Of a DNA stretch of 64,000 bases, positions 11,270 through 22,422 are shown piece after piece. The notes beneath the pieces are model-generated. The model saw only the letters and a list, made by a program, of their open reading frames with translations. It searched no databases and was not told where the DNA came from. Within the stretch, counting starts at the first letter, position 1. Every line of letters begins with the position of its first letter. A program made the translations under genes and the position numbers. The stretch is from Chlorops oryzae (Eukaryota; Arthropoda; Insecta; Diptera; Chloropidae), in NCBI GenBank assembly GCA_020466095.1, contig CM035807.1, positions 42,109,725-42,173,724 on the forward strand. Direction: 5' to 3'.

Positions 11270-12900
11270 TGTTAATGTCAGGGCCAATTAAGGGCTAACG
11301 TACCTTGGTTTGCTGCAGATAGAGCGGGAAAGCAGTCTGTGGTTTTTTCTTTCGTCTGCCGGCGGTTGCACGACGCGATTGATAATTTAAAGTTTATCTT
11401 AATTTTTTTTTTTGATAATTAATTCACTTAAACTAAGTTCTTTTAGTTCACGTTCATGATGATCGCAGAAAATTATATGCGTCTTAATCTTGTTGAATTG
11501 TATCACGCGAATACTGCCGGTCGTAGCGCACTTGAAAATTAAAAACTTACTTTTCACAATCGATGTACTGACCGACTCCGTAAGAGTCAAAGTTGAACAA
11601 ATTTTCGGTCAATGCCTGTCGTAGCGTAGGTATAGACCTTCACCTTCACAACACCCCGCAAGCCTCCTCCAACCCCAAACTCAATGAAAAGAAACCAAAT
11701 CGGTTCAATATGTTAAAGAAAATCGCAATAAATTTCAGATTCGAGTACGTTTATTTGTCGCCAAAAATTTCGAATAAGAATTTCAAATTTCGATCATAAC
11801 AATGTCATGCATAAACTGTTAGCAGAGCGCAAGCATCGCAGCATATATTTATGTGATGTTGTATGCTTTTATGCACAGGTATCAAACAACGGAGCCGACA
11901 TGCAAACACGCCTTGCAATTCTTATTGCCCTTGTCTCGAGAATGCACGCTCGATCGGTGTATGTTCGATGTTCGATGTGCGCCCGCTTCTGCTTAACGCC
12001 ATTTTTGGCACACGATGCCAAAACTGACCTACGCAATAAGTATGGTTGTATGCATATACATATATCTGCACTCATGAACGCCAATATGATATATGGACCA
12101 ACTCGTGTCTTCTTTGTTTGAAATTCTAACGAGATTCCAACAACGAAGTAAGCGAAGAAAGAAAACCGATTCGCAAGGACTTTCAGAGAACCGAGAAAGA
12201 ATAAAACAATTCGCTAGCCGGCCGACTCACTCTCTTCGTTCTCAACTGAAGGGAACGAGGAATCGAAAATTAGACTGCGAGTTGCCTGGCTATTAAGTTG
12301 TTGTTGTCACTCTATTTGCCTTGCACAAAAAACCACCGATCACACCAACTGGCAAACGGGTACGCTGCCAATTTGAAGTATTAAGTCAGAGAGAGAATGC
12401 CACAGGAGGGCGGTTGAAGGTCGTGGCACGTGATACGCGTGGGCGGACTGAATGGTCCACCGGAGCTGATTCCAGGCTCCTGGCACGGGATCGCCAAATG
12501 TTAATGTCAGGGACAATTAAGGGCTGACGTACCTGTTCTTGAAGATGAAGATGTGAGGGAACTCCGGTTGGTTTTTAATTTTTGTTTGCCGGCGGTTGCG
12601 CGACGCGATTAAAGTATTTAAGGTTGATATTTTTCTTTCTTGTTTCATTAAACTTAGTTCTTTTAGTTCACGTTATGTTTATAATTTTTCTTTTTGGGGT
12701 TTTCTTTTGTTCACTGTTCGATTTTTAAATTTTGATGGCGGGTGCGGAGCGGCGACGCACGTGCTAGCGAAAACGATCAAAGACTGTGCCGTCGTCGCTG
12801 GAGGTCAAACTGTTGAACGCGAGAGAGCAAAGGGTTTCGTTAAATCGGTTCGATTAAGGGGCTCGCCCCCATAGCGGCTACGGCGAAAAACGGACAGACA
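11270..12900 (-). mobile_element. BEL/Pao-type LTR remnant without coding capacity
   Basis: Two diverged LTR starts (TGTTAATGTCAGGG at 11270 and 12499) share AATTAAGGGCT(A/G)ACGTACC, GCCGGCGGTTGC and TTAGTTCTTTTAGTTCACGTT. Directly left of the second is GGCGATCCCGTGCC in minus-strand sense, placed like the primer site of the BEL element at 55.4-59.7 kb (GGCGATCATGCC). The intervening 11.64-12.50 kb resembles that element's 5' region (CAACACCC..GCAA..CC(A)CCCCAAA). No gag or pol is present. The right boundary is uncertain and I could not find a target duplication. Confidence 0.6.
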
Positions 12901-12999
12901 CAAATATATTATTTTCAATCCCTTATTATGTTGAAATCCTTATTATCTATTCACAATTTATTACCTTAATATAAATAACTCCTAGCAACTACTTGATTA

Positions 13000-13850
13000 A
13001 CTTCCCTAAAATCCTACATTTTGAAACACAAAGATCCTCGCTCTAATCGCCGTTGCCACTGGAGAGTACGTGCGCTTAGAGTTGAGACCTCGAAAACTGT
13101 TCAACACAAAAGCTCCCTTCCAAGTCTCGATCTTCCGCTTTTATTGAAAGTAAGTTCTACCCTGACCTGCGCGTGCCATCCTTTTGTTCTTGTTGTTCTC
13201 TGCCAGCTTGCACTTCAATCCGAAACAGGTGTTACAATTTTTGTTCTCGAATTTCATTGTATTCGGAAATTCGCTTACGAAGTCAGTTATGGTTGTTGTT
13301 GTTGTTGTTTCGTCATTGGCCAAAATTGATCGTCATGCATTTATTGTTGTTGCAGACGGTCTTGGATAAACTGCTTGGTTTTATGGTGACCAAATGGAAT
13401 TATGCTGAATGCTCACAACATCCCTCCCCCTTTTAAAGGCGTCGCGAGCATCTCGACGGTAAGGTTTGTTTAAATGGGTGCAGCATTCCCTCCTCCTTTG
13501 AAAGGAGTCGCTAGTATGTTGACGATACCTTTTTGAATTTCATTTTTTCGAATCGAGCGTAGATGGCGCTGCTTGTTTGTACTATTCCATTTACAATGTT
13601 GTACCCATCTGATGATACTGCTGTTGCTGATAGGTGCGGTAACTCTATTTGTTGGCAATTTAAACTGCTGTCCTGCTGATGTTAATTGTTCGATCTCAGT
13701 GTTGCGTGTTTCAATAAAATTATTATTCCTTAACTCTACTTCAAAAGTTATTAAAATCAATCAACTGTTTTTTCAAATTATTACTTTTCAAATCTTAGCT
13801 TATTAAATTTGTTTATTTTTTTCTTGTTTCTTTTTCTCAATTCGTAAAAT
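13000..13850 (-). repeat. Retroelement scrap related to 35440-35700
   Basis: Bases 13150-13400 share CTG(C/-)GCGTGCCAT, GCATTTATTGTTGTTG and AGACGGTCTTGGA(T/C)AAA with 35515-35630, consistent with two LTR or UTR fragments of one retroelement. A (GTT)n run lies at about 13290-13308. The minus-strand ORF at 13470-13760 has no motif I recognise. Confidence 0.4.
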
Positions 13851-14029
13851 TTTCTAATCAAATGGCAGAATTGTTTATTTCTGTTCTTAAAATTCTAACT
13901 TTGAAATTCTCAAATTCAATCAGTACTTTAAATTTCAATTCCAAGATTTCTTTTCTGCTTACAAGTTTGCTTTGTTTTTCACAAATTCTAACTTCATTAT
14001 TAGGGGTATTCACATTGGCGTCGGAATAT

Positions 14030-16605
14030 AGTAAAGTCGGAAAATTGGAAAATTTTATCTGCTTAAAAAGTTGTGCAAGATACAAAAAAAAGCTTTAAAA
14101 AATTTTAAAAAGTCGAAATTTTCCGATTTTCCGACTTTCTAACGTTTTTAACACGCCTTTGTGAATACCACTATTGAATTAAATTTCATCAGTTTCAATT
14201 CCTTTAGGTTTATCATTACTATTTGTTGTTTTAATCGATCCCCCTTTAAGGATGGATGCAATTCGCTATAAACTTGCGAAATTTTTGAAATACATTTACT
14301 TTATATTTTTTTATATAGATACATATATAATAATTTTTTATTTATTTTTTTTATCTATTTATTTGTGTGCAAAATTCTTTTTTAATATAATCCTTTTCCG
14401 CATACTTTACTTACTTATTTTTTTTCGATTTCTTATTCAAATATGTATCAACCAAATTAACATAATTTACTCTGATACGTTCATATTTGACATTTTTATT
14501 TGGTATACTTTTTTTTTAATTCTAGGTTCACAATCAAATATTTTTTTTTTCTTTCTCTTTTTATTTAAGTTTTTTTTTTCTTTACTCTTCAATTTTTTCA
14601 AAAAAAGTTTTTTTTTATGGTTTTAACTGTTCCATACTTTTTATTTTTTTATTTTTCTATATATTGAGATGCATTTTTAAATAAAATATTTTTTTTTTTA
14701 ACAAATGTGATGTTATGTAACAAAAATACCTATCATTTCAAGGTATTGATTTTAATAAAAAAAAATTTTTTTCGACTAAGTATATACAAATATTTAATAA
14801 ATATCTGTAGGTATATGGCTGTTTATACTTACCAACTTCCCAGTAGAAAATGTCCCGCGGACTTCCGCGAGGATGTCCTCGTGAAAATGGGAGCCGCACC
14901 ACCTGCCTTCGTAGAGGATGCGCGCGGTGATATTTCTACACGAATGTCATTACGCTTCACCTCGGACGAGTTCATTCGCATGGCAGCGGGAAAGTCCACA
15001 GGACGCGCTGCATGACATGTTCATCGAGACTCAGCCGGTACGAATGATCATTTCGCTCCGTCTCGATGACGCTATCCTGCTGAGCATTTCACTTGGCTGT
15101 CCGCTCTGAAAGGCGCGAGGACTTGTTCCGCGCCGACACAATTTTCTGCTGTGTTATTTTCTCTTTTGTTATTATTCTTCCCTTCTAGTTCTTCTGGTCG
15201 GTCCAACTTGTTTACAGTCATCGCCAGTTTTATTTCCACTGAGTGTCGTCTTGTGCCTAAGCTTCTCTTGAAAATAAAAATATTCAAATTACTGTGCTCG
15301 AGTCCCTACTGTTTTGCTATACTTTTTACTTTTCCTTCTTTCGGAACGTTTTGGTTTGGTTTCAATTGCCATAATGCGTTGCTTCATTGAGCTTATGCAT
15401 TGACGAATTTGATTGATCAGTTCTTTTGATTTTATTTTCTGCTTATTAATGCTTTTAATTTCAAAAATTTTATTTAAATCAAAACGAACACCGGGGCTTG
15501 CTCTAAATATGCGAGACTGTATGCCTTTAAAATAGTTTACCAGATATCTGGGTTTTTAAAAAGTAGGAAATTCTTATTTATACATATTTATACGCCTTAA
15601 GCGATGTTAAAAAGAAAATACTTGTCGTAATCAAGTTTTAAAACGTTAGACCTCACCTTACGTGATGAAATCTGTGTTTTTCAATTGATATTTTACATTC
15701 AAGAACTCTTTAAGCCACTTTAAATTGTACGCGAATATTTTGTTGAAAGGATTCGTTTTTAAAATTGAAATTTCACCATCGCTTATATTTGATTTTATTT
15801 TGCGATTTACGCCATTTAAAATTTTTTGTATGAGAAAAACTGTTTTAAAAAAATTGGTGTCTAAAGTCAATTTACGGACGATAGTTTAACGTGATAACGT
15901 CATAAGAAAACACTCATTATGTACATAAAAGGGACCATTCAAGTATCACGTACGCTATTTTTGACGATTTTTCAAACTCCCTCCCCGTAGACTTATTAAT
16001 TTAAATGTTAGAAACTAGGTCTGATTTTTTAATTTTTTTTTTGCGATTTTTAATATAAGTATAAAACGAAAATAATAATTATACTTTAATTTTTAAATTA
16101 AAATTGCATATAAAAGCTTTCAAAATCAATGTCATAAATATTTTCGATCCCTGTCAGCAGGTCTTGGATGTTTATGATTTTACATCTTTTTTTTGCGGCC
16201 TTAGAAACGTTGCTGGACAACTGGAAACGCTCACCTGCACGATGTACTTGAAATATTTAAAAATTATAAATGCATTTTTTTTTTATATTTGGGCTTTTTT
16301 TATATAAGTGCATTTTTCCAAAATTTTTTACTTACTAAATTTTTTTCCCAGAGGAAAAGCCTAAAATCTACAATCAGACGCATGATGGCAAAAGTTGCCC
16401 TAATGTAAAACGGCACAATATGTTGTATACTCCATGCCAGCTATATTTTGTATGAGACTGCTGCTGTCCCTTTTTCGCGAGTCGACTCTGTAACAAAAAA
16501 AATACTTTTAAATTTTGTATACTTGGTTCGCTCATATCTTTCTCGTCAGGAGTCAGTGAGGCGATTTCAGCGGATGTTTCGATAGATTTTGGTAATTTTT
16601 AATAT
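14030..16605 (+). repeat. 2.57 kb tandem duplication, copy 1
   Basis: From AGTAAAGTCGGAAAATTGG to ..GGTAATTTTTAATAT this unit is repeated directly as 16606-19159. The junctions share only the short AATAT. Content is T-rich DNA plus a small GC-richer island (14836-15110) able to encode about 66 residues (MAVYTYQLPSRK..) and a 70-codon minus ORF (15658-15870). I recognise neither; they may belong to an unidentified retroelement. Confidence 0.9.
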
Positions 16606-19159
16606 AGTAAAGTCGGAAAATTGGAACATTTTATCTGCTTAAAAAGTTGTGCAAGATACAAAAAAAGCTTTAAAAAATTTTAAAAAGTCGAAATTTTCCG
16701 ACTTTCTAACGTTTTTTAACACGCCTTTGTGAATACCACTATTAAATTAAATTTCATCAGTTTCAATTCCTTTAGGTTTATCATTACTATTTGTTGTTTT
16801 AATCGATCCCCCTTTAAGGATGGATGCAATTCGCTATAAACTTGCGAAATTTTCGAAATACATTTGATTTATATTTATTTATATAGATACATATATAATA
16901 ATTTTTTATTTATTTTTTTATCTATTTATTTGTGTGCAAAATTCTTTTTTAATATAATCCTTTTCCGCATACTTTACTTACTTATTATTATTCGATTTCT
17001 TATTCAAATATGTATCAACAAAATTAACATAATTTACTCTGATACGTTCATATTTGACATTTTTATTTGGTATACTTTTTTTTAAATTCTAGGTTCACAA
17101 TCAAATTATTTTTTTCTTTCTCTTTTTTATTTAAGTTTTTTTTTTTTCTTTACTCTTCAATTTATTCAAAAAAAAATTTTTTTGTATGGTCTTAACTGTT
17201 CCATACTTTTTATTTTTTTATTTTTCTATATATTGAGATGCATTTTTAAATAAAATATTTTTTTTTTTAACAAATGTGATGTTATGTAACAAAAATACCT
17301 ATCATTTCAAGGTATTGATTTTAATAAAAAAAAATTTTTTTCGACTAAGTATATACAAATATTTAATAAATATCTGTAGGTATATGGCTGTTTATACTTA
17401 CCAACTTCCCAGTAGAAAATGTCCCGCGGACTTCCGCGAGGATGTCCTCGTGAAAATGGGAGCCGCACCACCTGCCTTCGTAGAGGATGCGCGCGGTGAT
17501 ATTTCTACACGAATGTCATTACGCTTCACCTCGGACGAGTTCATTCGCATGGCAGCGGGAAAGTCCACAGGACGCGCTGCATGACATGTTCATCGAGACT
17601 CAGCCGGTACGAATGATCATTTCGCTCCGTCTCGATGACGCTATCCTGCTGAGCATTTCACTTGGCTGTCCGCTCTGAAAGGCGCGAGGACTTGTTCCGC
17701 GCCGACACAATTTTCTGCTGTGTTATTTTCTCTTTTGTTATTATTCTTCCCTTCTAGTTCTTCTGGTCGGTCCAACTTGTTTACAGTCATCGCCAGTTTT
17801 ATTTCCACTGAGTGTCGTCTTGTGCCTAAGCTTCTCTTGAAAATAAAAATATTCAAATTACTGTGCTCGAGTCCCTACTGTTTTGCTATACTTTTTACTT
17901 TTCCTTCTTTCGGAACGTTTTGGTTTGCGTTGCTTCATTGAGCTTATGCATTGACGAATTTGATTGATCAGTTCTTTTGATTTTATTTTCTGCTTATTAA
18001 TGCTTTTAATTTCAAAAATTTTATTTAAATCAAAACGAACACCGGGGCTTGCTCTAAATATGCGAGACTGTATGCCTTTAAAATAGTTTACCAGATATCT
18101 GGGTTTTTAAAAAGTAGGAAATTCTTATTTATACATATTTATACGCCTTAAGCGATGTTAAAAAGAAAATACTTGTCGTAATCAAGTTTTAAAACGGTTA
18201 GACCTCACCTTACGTGATGAAATCTGTGTTTTTCAATTGATATTTTACATTCAAGAACTCTTTAAGCCACTTTAAATTGTACGCGAATATTTTGTTGAAA
18301 GGATTCGTTTTTAAAATTGAAATTTCACCATCGCTTATATTTGATTTTATTTTGCGATTTACGCCATTTAAAATTTTTTGTATGAGAAAAACTGTTTTAA
18401 AAAAATTGGTGTCTAAAGTCAATTTACGGACGATAGTTTAACGTGATAACGTCATAAGAAAACACTCATTATGTACATAAAAGGGACCATTCAAGTATCA
18501 CGTACGCTATTTTTGACGATTTTTCAAACTCCCTCCCCGTAGACTTATTAATTTAAATGTTAGAAACTAGGTCTGATTTTTTAATTTTTTTTTTTGCGAT
18601 TTTTAATATAAGTATAAAAACGAAAATAATAATTATACTTTAATTTTTAAATTAAAATTGCATATAAAAGCTTTCAAAATCAATGTCATAAATATTTTCG
18701 ATCCCTGTCAGCAGGTCTTGGATGTTTATGATTTTACATCTTTTTTTTGCGGCCTTAGAAACGTTGCTGGACAACTGGAAACGCTCACCTGCACGATGTA
18801 CTTGAAATATTTAAAAATTATAAATGCATTTTTTTTTTATATTTGGGCTTTTTTTATATAAGTGCATTTTTCCAAAATTTTTTACTTATTAAATTTTTTT
18901 CCCAGAGGAAAAGCCTAAAATCTACAATCAGACGCATGATGGCAAAAGTTGCCCTAATGTAAAACGGCACAATATGTTGTATACTCCATGCCAGCTATAT
19001 TTTGTATGAGACTGCTGCTGTCCCTTTTTCGCGAGTCGACTCTGTAACAAAAAAATACTTTTAAATTTTGTATACTTGGTTCGCTCATATCTTTCTCGTC
19101 AGGAGTCAGTGAGGCGATTTCAGCGGATGTTTCGATAGATTTTGTGTAATTTTTAATAT
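16606..19159 (+). repeat. 2.57 kb tandem duplication, copy 2
   Basis: Near-identical to 14030-16605. The few differences are short indels, for example an 18-bp loss in the stretch after CGGAACGTTTTGGTTTG (about 17925), a small deletion at CGATTTTCCGACTTTC, and changes in homopolymer length. The low divergence points to a recent duplication, or to a haplotype or assembly artefact. Confidence 0.9.
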
Positions 19160-19445
19160 TGTAGTGCTCGAAGATAGTTGTCGGCCGCTAAAACATGTTT
19201 GGCGTATTTGTAGAACACGTTGACGGATCTAACGCGTATTATGTGCTTTCGACTTAAGCTCTGATAAAAAGTTATTTTTTTGAATCAATTTTTATGTAGT
19301 TTTATAAGAATATTATTTTTTTTAAATTACAATAAAAAGGGCACAGGTGGACGTAATGCACTAAATATTCAGTGCACTGAGAATTTACACGACCACTATG
19401 ACTTACGGGTAGTACAAATTATTTTTCGCTACCACAAAATTTTTC

Positions 19446-19625
19446 TGTGATAGTGAAAAATCCACTGTCTCTAAATCTTTTAATGCTAGTTAAAACGAAC
19501 AGTGGATTTTTTTCACTATCACTAAAAAATTTAGTGGTAGTGCACTTTGTTTTCACCAGCAAAAAAAAATTAGTGATAGTGAAAAATAGTTTGCACTACC
19601 ACTAACCCAATAGTGGTAGTGCAAA
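19446..19625. repeat. Cluster of hairpins built on AGTGGTAGTGC / CACTATCAC
   Basis: GTGATAGTGAAAAATCCACT (19446) faces its complement ending at about 19522. A perfect 15-bp stem, TTTGCACTACCACTA at 19590-19604 and TAGTGGTAGTGCAAA at 19611-19625, has a 6-base loop. Further copies of TAGTGATAGTGAAAAAT and AGTGGTAGTGCA lie between. They directly precede the hAT transposase remnant and may be subterminal transposase-binding repeats. Confidence 0.75.
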
Positions 19626-20156
19626 GTGCCCATACCTGAAAAGGGGCTTACCTACACATGTATGATAGATACCTTTCCGCCTGATGATGCTAAAGTTATT
19701 GGCGATTGTCAAAGACTCTTCAGAAACAACGAAATTAAGGGTCAATTTGCTTATATAAAATCAAATCTTTTAGATATTCCAGATCTCATAGAACACCTTC
19801 AATCAAATAGCCAACCTTTGGAAAATGCAATTTCGTACATTGAAGATTTAAAACGAAAATTAAGTGCCGTGGCGGGTGATTTAGGCGTTAAAGTATTTCA
19901 AAAACTAAATAGAGTTTTAGATAAAAATACTGGATACACGAGCTTAAGTAACATTGTAAAAGTGCTAAATGGAGAAAATTTTAATTTTCCCAGTGAAGAT
20001 TTAACAAAAAATGATTTAACATTTTTTAAATTCGCTCCTACAGTAAGTGTAGATGTAGAAAGAAGCTTTTCAATGTACAAAAGTGTTTTAAGAGACAACC
20101 TCAAGATCTTTTGTATTCGAAAATTTGAAAATGTACTTCATCTTTCATTGCAATAA
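19626..20156 (+). pseudogene. hAT transposase, C-terminal part with dimerisation domain
   Basis: The ORF lacks an upstream Met (it opens at a GTG after the hairpins) and reads as the end of a hAT transposase. The clear signature is FAPTVSVDVERSFSMYK followed by SVLRDN, the hAT C-terminal dimerisation region, ending with a natural TAA at 20154-20156. The BED finger and most of the RNase H-like catalytic core are missing, so this is a truncated, inactive copy. A CCGAGCCCTG terminus lies about 130 bp downstream (20281-20290). Confidence 0.85.
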
Positions 20157-20295
20157 ATAAAATAAAAACGAATAAAAGAAAAGCATTTTTTAAACGTTTT
20201 TGTTGCATTATAGTTAATTTTTAACTGCATAAGGTCATTTTTTTTAGTGCATTTTTGAACATTTTTTACGTCATCAACATCCGAGCCCTGCCTGT

Positions 20296-21009
20296 CAGTG
20301 TTCGGACTACTACCACTTTGATGGTAGATCGACCAATATTTTCACCATTACCACTTTTACCACGCTAGGTCCAAATCTACCGCTTTTTTGTTTACTTAAT
20401 TATGCCTTTGTTTTATTTATTTTATGATTATTTAGAATCATTGAGAGAATAAAAAATGTGCTTCAATGTTATGCGTTATTAAAAAATATGTTGGCCGCTT
20501 CCTATTGCCAAGAATATTGTCAAGAATGGCAGTATTGGCGCTTGAAGAAATCCAATAAATGAATCATCGCCTCGAATAACGTTGTAAGCGACAAATTTCA
20601 CATTTTTGGAAATTTGTCATGCCAGACAGTACGAAAAAAGTCATTTCACTTCATTAATGTTCTGAAATGTTGAGAAATGTCCAAGAGTTGACCAAATAAA
20701 AATACTTTTTTGATAGCTCAAAGGCCTAAAGTGTTATTGACAGTAAAAATCCGAAAAATAGGTTCAAAAAATTTGTCGCTTACAACGTTATTCGAGGCGA
20801 TGATTCAAAAATTGACACATTTGTTTTTTTCAAAGAAGAGAAAATACCAAAAAACACGTCGTTTTCCCAATTTTCTACAAGATCAGATGAGATATATTCC
20901 TATACATATTAAAATTTTAAGCAATTTTAAATCTAAAACTTTTTATACGAATCTACCCCTTCTTCTTTAAAAATCTACCACCTTTAAAAATTTTCAAATC
21001 CGAGCACTG
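20296..21009 (+). mobile_element. Non-autonomous hAT-like element with 38-bp internal inverted repeat
   Basis: Ends CAGTGTTCGGAC and (on the right) GTCCGAGCACTG-like, imperfect inverted termini of hAT type. Inside, GAATCATCGCCTCGAATAAC onward (20561-20598) is repeated perfectly as its reverse complement at 20769-20806. I could not see a clean 8-bp target duplication. The right end is embedded in the inverted arm 20930-21945. Confidence 0.6.
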
Positions 21010-21945
21010 ATCCCTGCATTCGTTTTAAAAATTTTTGCAGGCCATGTTCATACAAAATTAAATTTTTACATATATTTCACGTGCAGAGTATGATGTTGTA
21101 GCAATTGTTCTTTGCAAAAATTTATCTGCACAATTTATATGGGTGCGTGAAAAAATGCCAAGATTATTTTCGAACAATTTTGTTACGTCTTATATGTTAA
21201 TCCGCATAATGCTTATGTGATTTGTAGGTTGAAGTAATGTAACCAAAGACAGTGTAACATTAAGATGTCCAAGGCTGCAATTATAATGAAGCTAAAGCTG
21301 AAACGTAAGCTGTCATGTGTTTGTTGTAATTTGCTGTTCCGGAAAGCTTCAGCTTCATTATAATTGCAGCCTAACGCTCATACAAACGAACAGCGACACG
21401 CAAATTTTCAAAATTTCGATAGAGTATGCAGGGGGAGTGAAAGTATTTTGTTGCTCTGTAATTTTCTTTAAAAATACAGGATTTAGAAATTTGTCTTTGT
21501 TTTTCAAATTTGTTTGTTCACATATCCAAAGAGTATGTAATGCTAAAACTGGAAATAATGTACTATTTCGTTGCTTTTAAAAATCAAACACTGAAAGCAT
21601 GAAATCGAGGAAAGAAAGACAACGTTCTATATGAAGACAACGCACAAGCAAGGAATACGTAGAAACGATCATGGAAAGAACAAAACAATCGGACATATCC
21701 CCACATTGAGAAGTGTTTTTTATTTTGATTGTTTTTCGGCAATGCCCGATTGTGTATATGCGCTTGTCTGTCGATTGCGTGACATGTGTGAACTTGTGTG
21801 TGCGCCCATAGCCATACGTAATTTTGTATTTGGACGTTTCGATATTTTCTTGTCTTGCTTGTGAAGAGACGATTGAGACGATTTGCTTTCTCATGAGAGC
21901 GAACTCTCTGCTCTAAACCGGTTTGAAATTTTGTGTATTTGAGTG
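20930..21945 (-). repeat. Right arm of the ~1 kb inverted repeat
   Basis: Reverse complement of 4541-5545. It includes the hAT-like end, then sequence with AATTTGTTTGTTCACATATC and TATGGCTATGGGCGCAC (on the minus strand), finishing at AACCGGTTTG. The ORFs on it have low-complexity, non-protein-like composition. Confidence 0.85.
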
Positions 21946-22059
21946 TGTTTGTGTGTCGCGTAAATTGAACGATGAACATGTTGAACGCAGATTGAAATCA
22001 CGGGCGTCATTTTTTCGATTTTCGAGCGTCCTATCATCAATTTAATAGACAATATCACG

Positions 22060-22308
22060 TCAAAAACGGCTATAGATTAGTTTTACTGTATCAAGGAACT
22101 TCTTCAATACTTTTCTAATTACATATGGATGATTGAAGATAGCTGACATGTCAACAAAATCCAATTTTTTAATTAAAATAGTCGCTTCATGATTTTTAAC
22201 TCTTTCTAGATTTCCCTGCCAGGGTAAATGTGGTGCCTTTATTGCGGGATTGTGTAGCCTACTCAGTGGGTTGTCTTTAAAATCGTTCCCATCTCTGTGT
22301 ATGACCAA
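22060..22308 (-). pseudogene. Unrecognised ORF fragment
   Basis: An open frame of about 82 codons with protein-like composition (..DNPLSRLHNPAI.., ..KNHEATILIKKLDFVDM..). I do not recognise the family. The listed first residue is not a confirmed start. It lies between the inverted arm and the TAA-flanked element, inside the Mcm5 intron, so a transposon fragment is more likely than a nested host gene. Confidence 0.3.
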
Positions 22309-22422
22309 TAATTTTTTGCCTAATATGAAAAAACACTACTTCAGCTAATAATAAAGGTAGGGCATTGGTATTTTTATATTTCGTTTATATTTGAATTTCG
22401 TTTATTGTTTTCTTGAATTTAA

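Noticed and set aside
14252..14626. 124-codon ORF rich in Phe, Ile and Leu, resembling a membrane protein
   Set aside because: Translation of T-rich DNA; the second tandem copy has a broken version, so no selection is evident.
5470..21009. One giant 15 kb hAT element with CAGTGCTCGG ends
   Set aside because: The flanking sequences continue the inverted repeat outward and there is no 8-bp direct duplication, so an inverted duplication explains the ends better.
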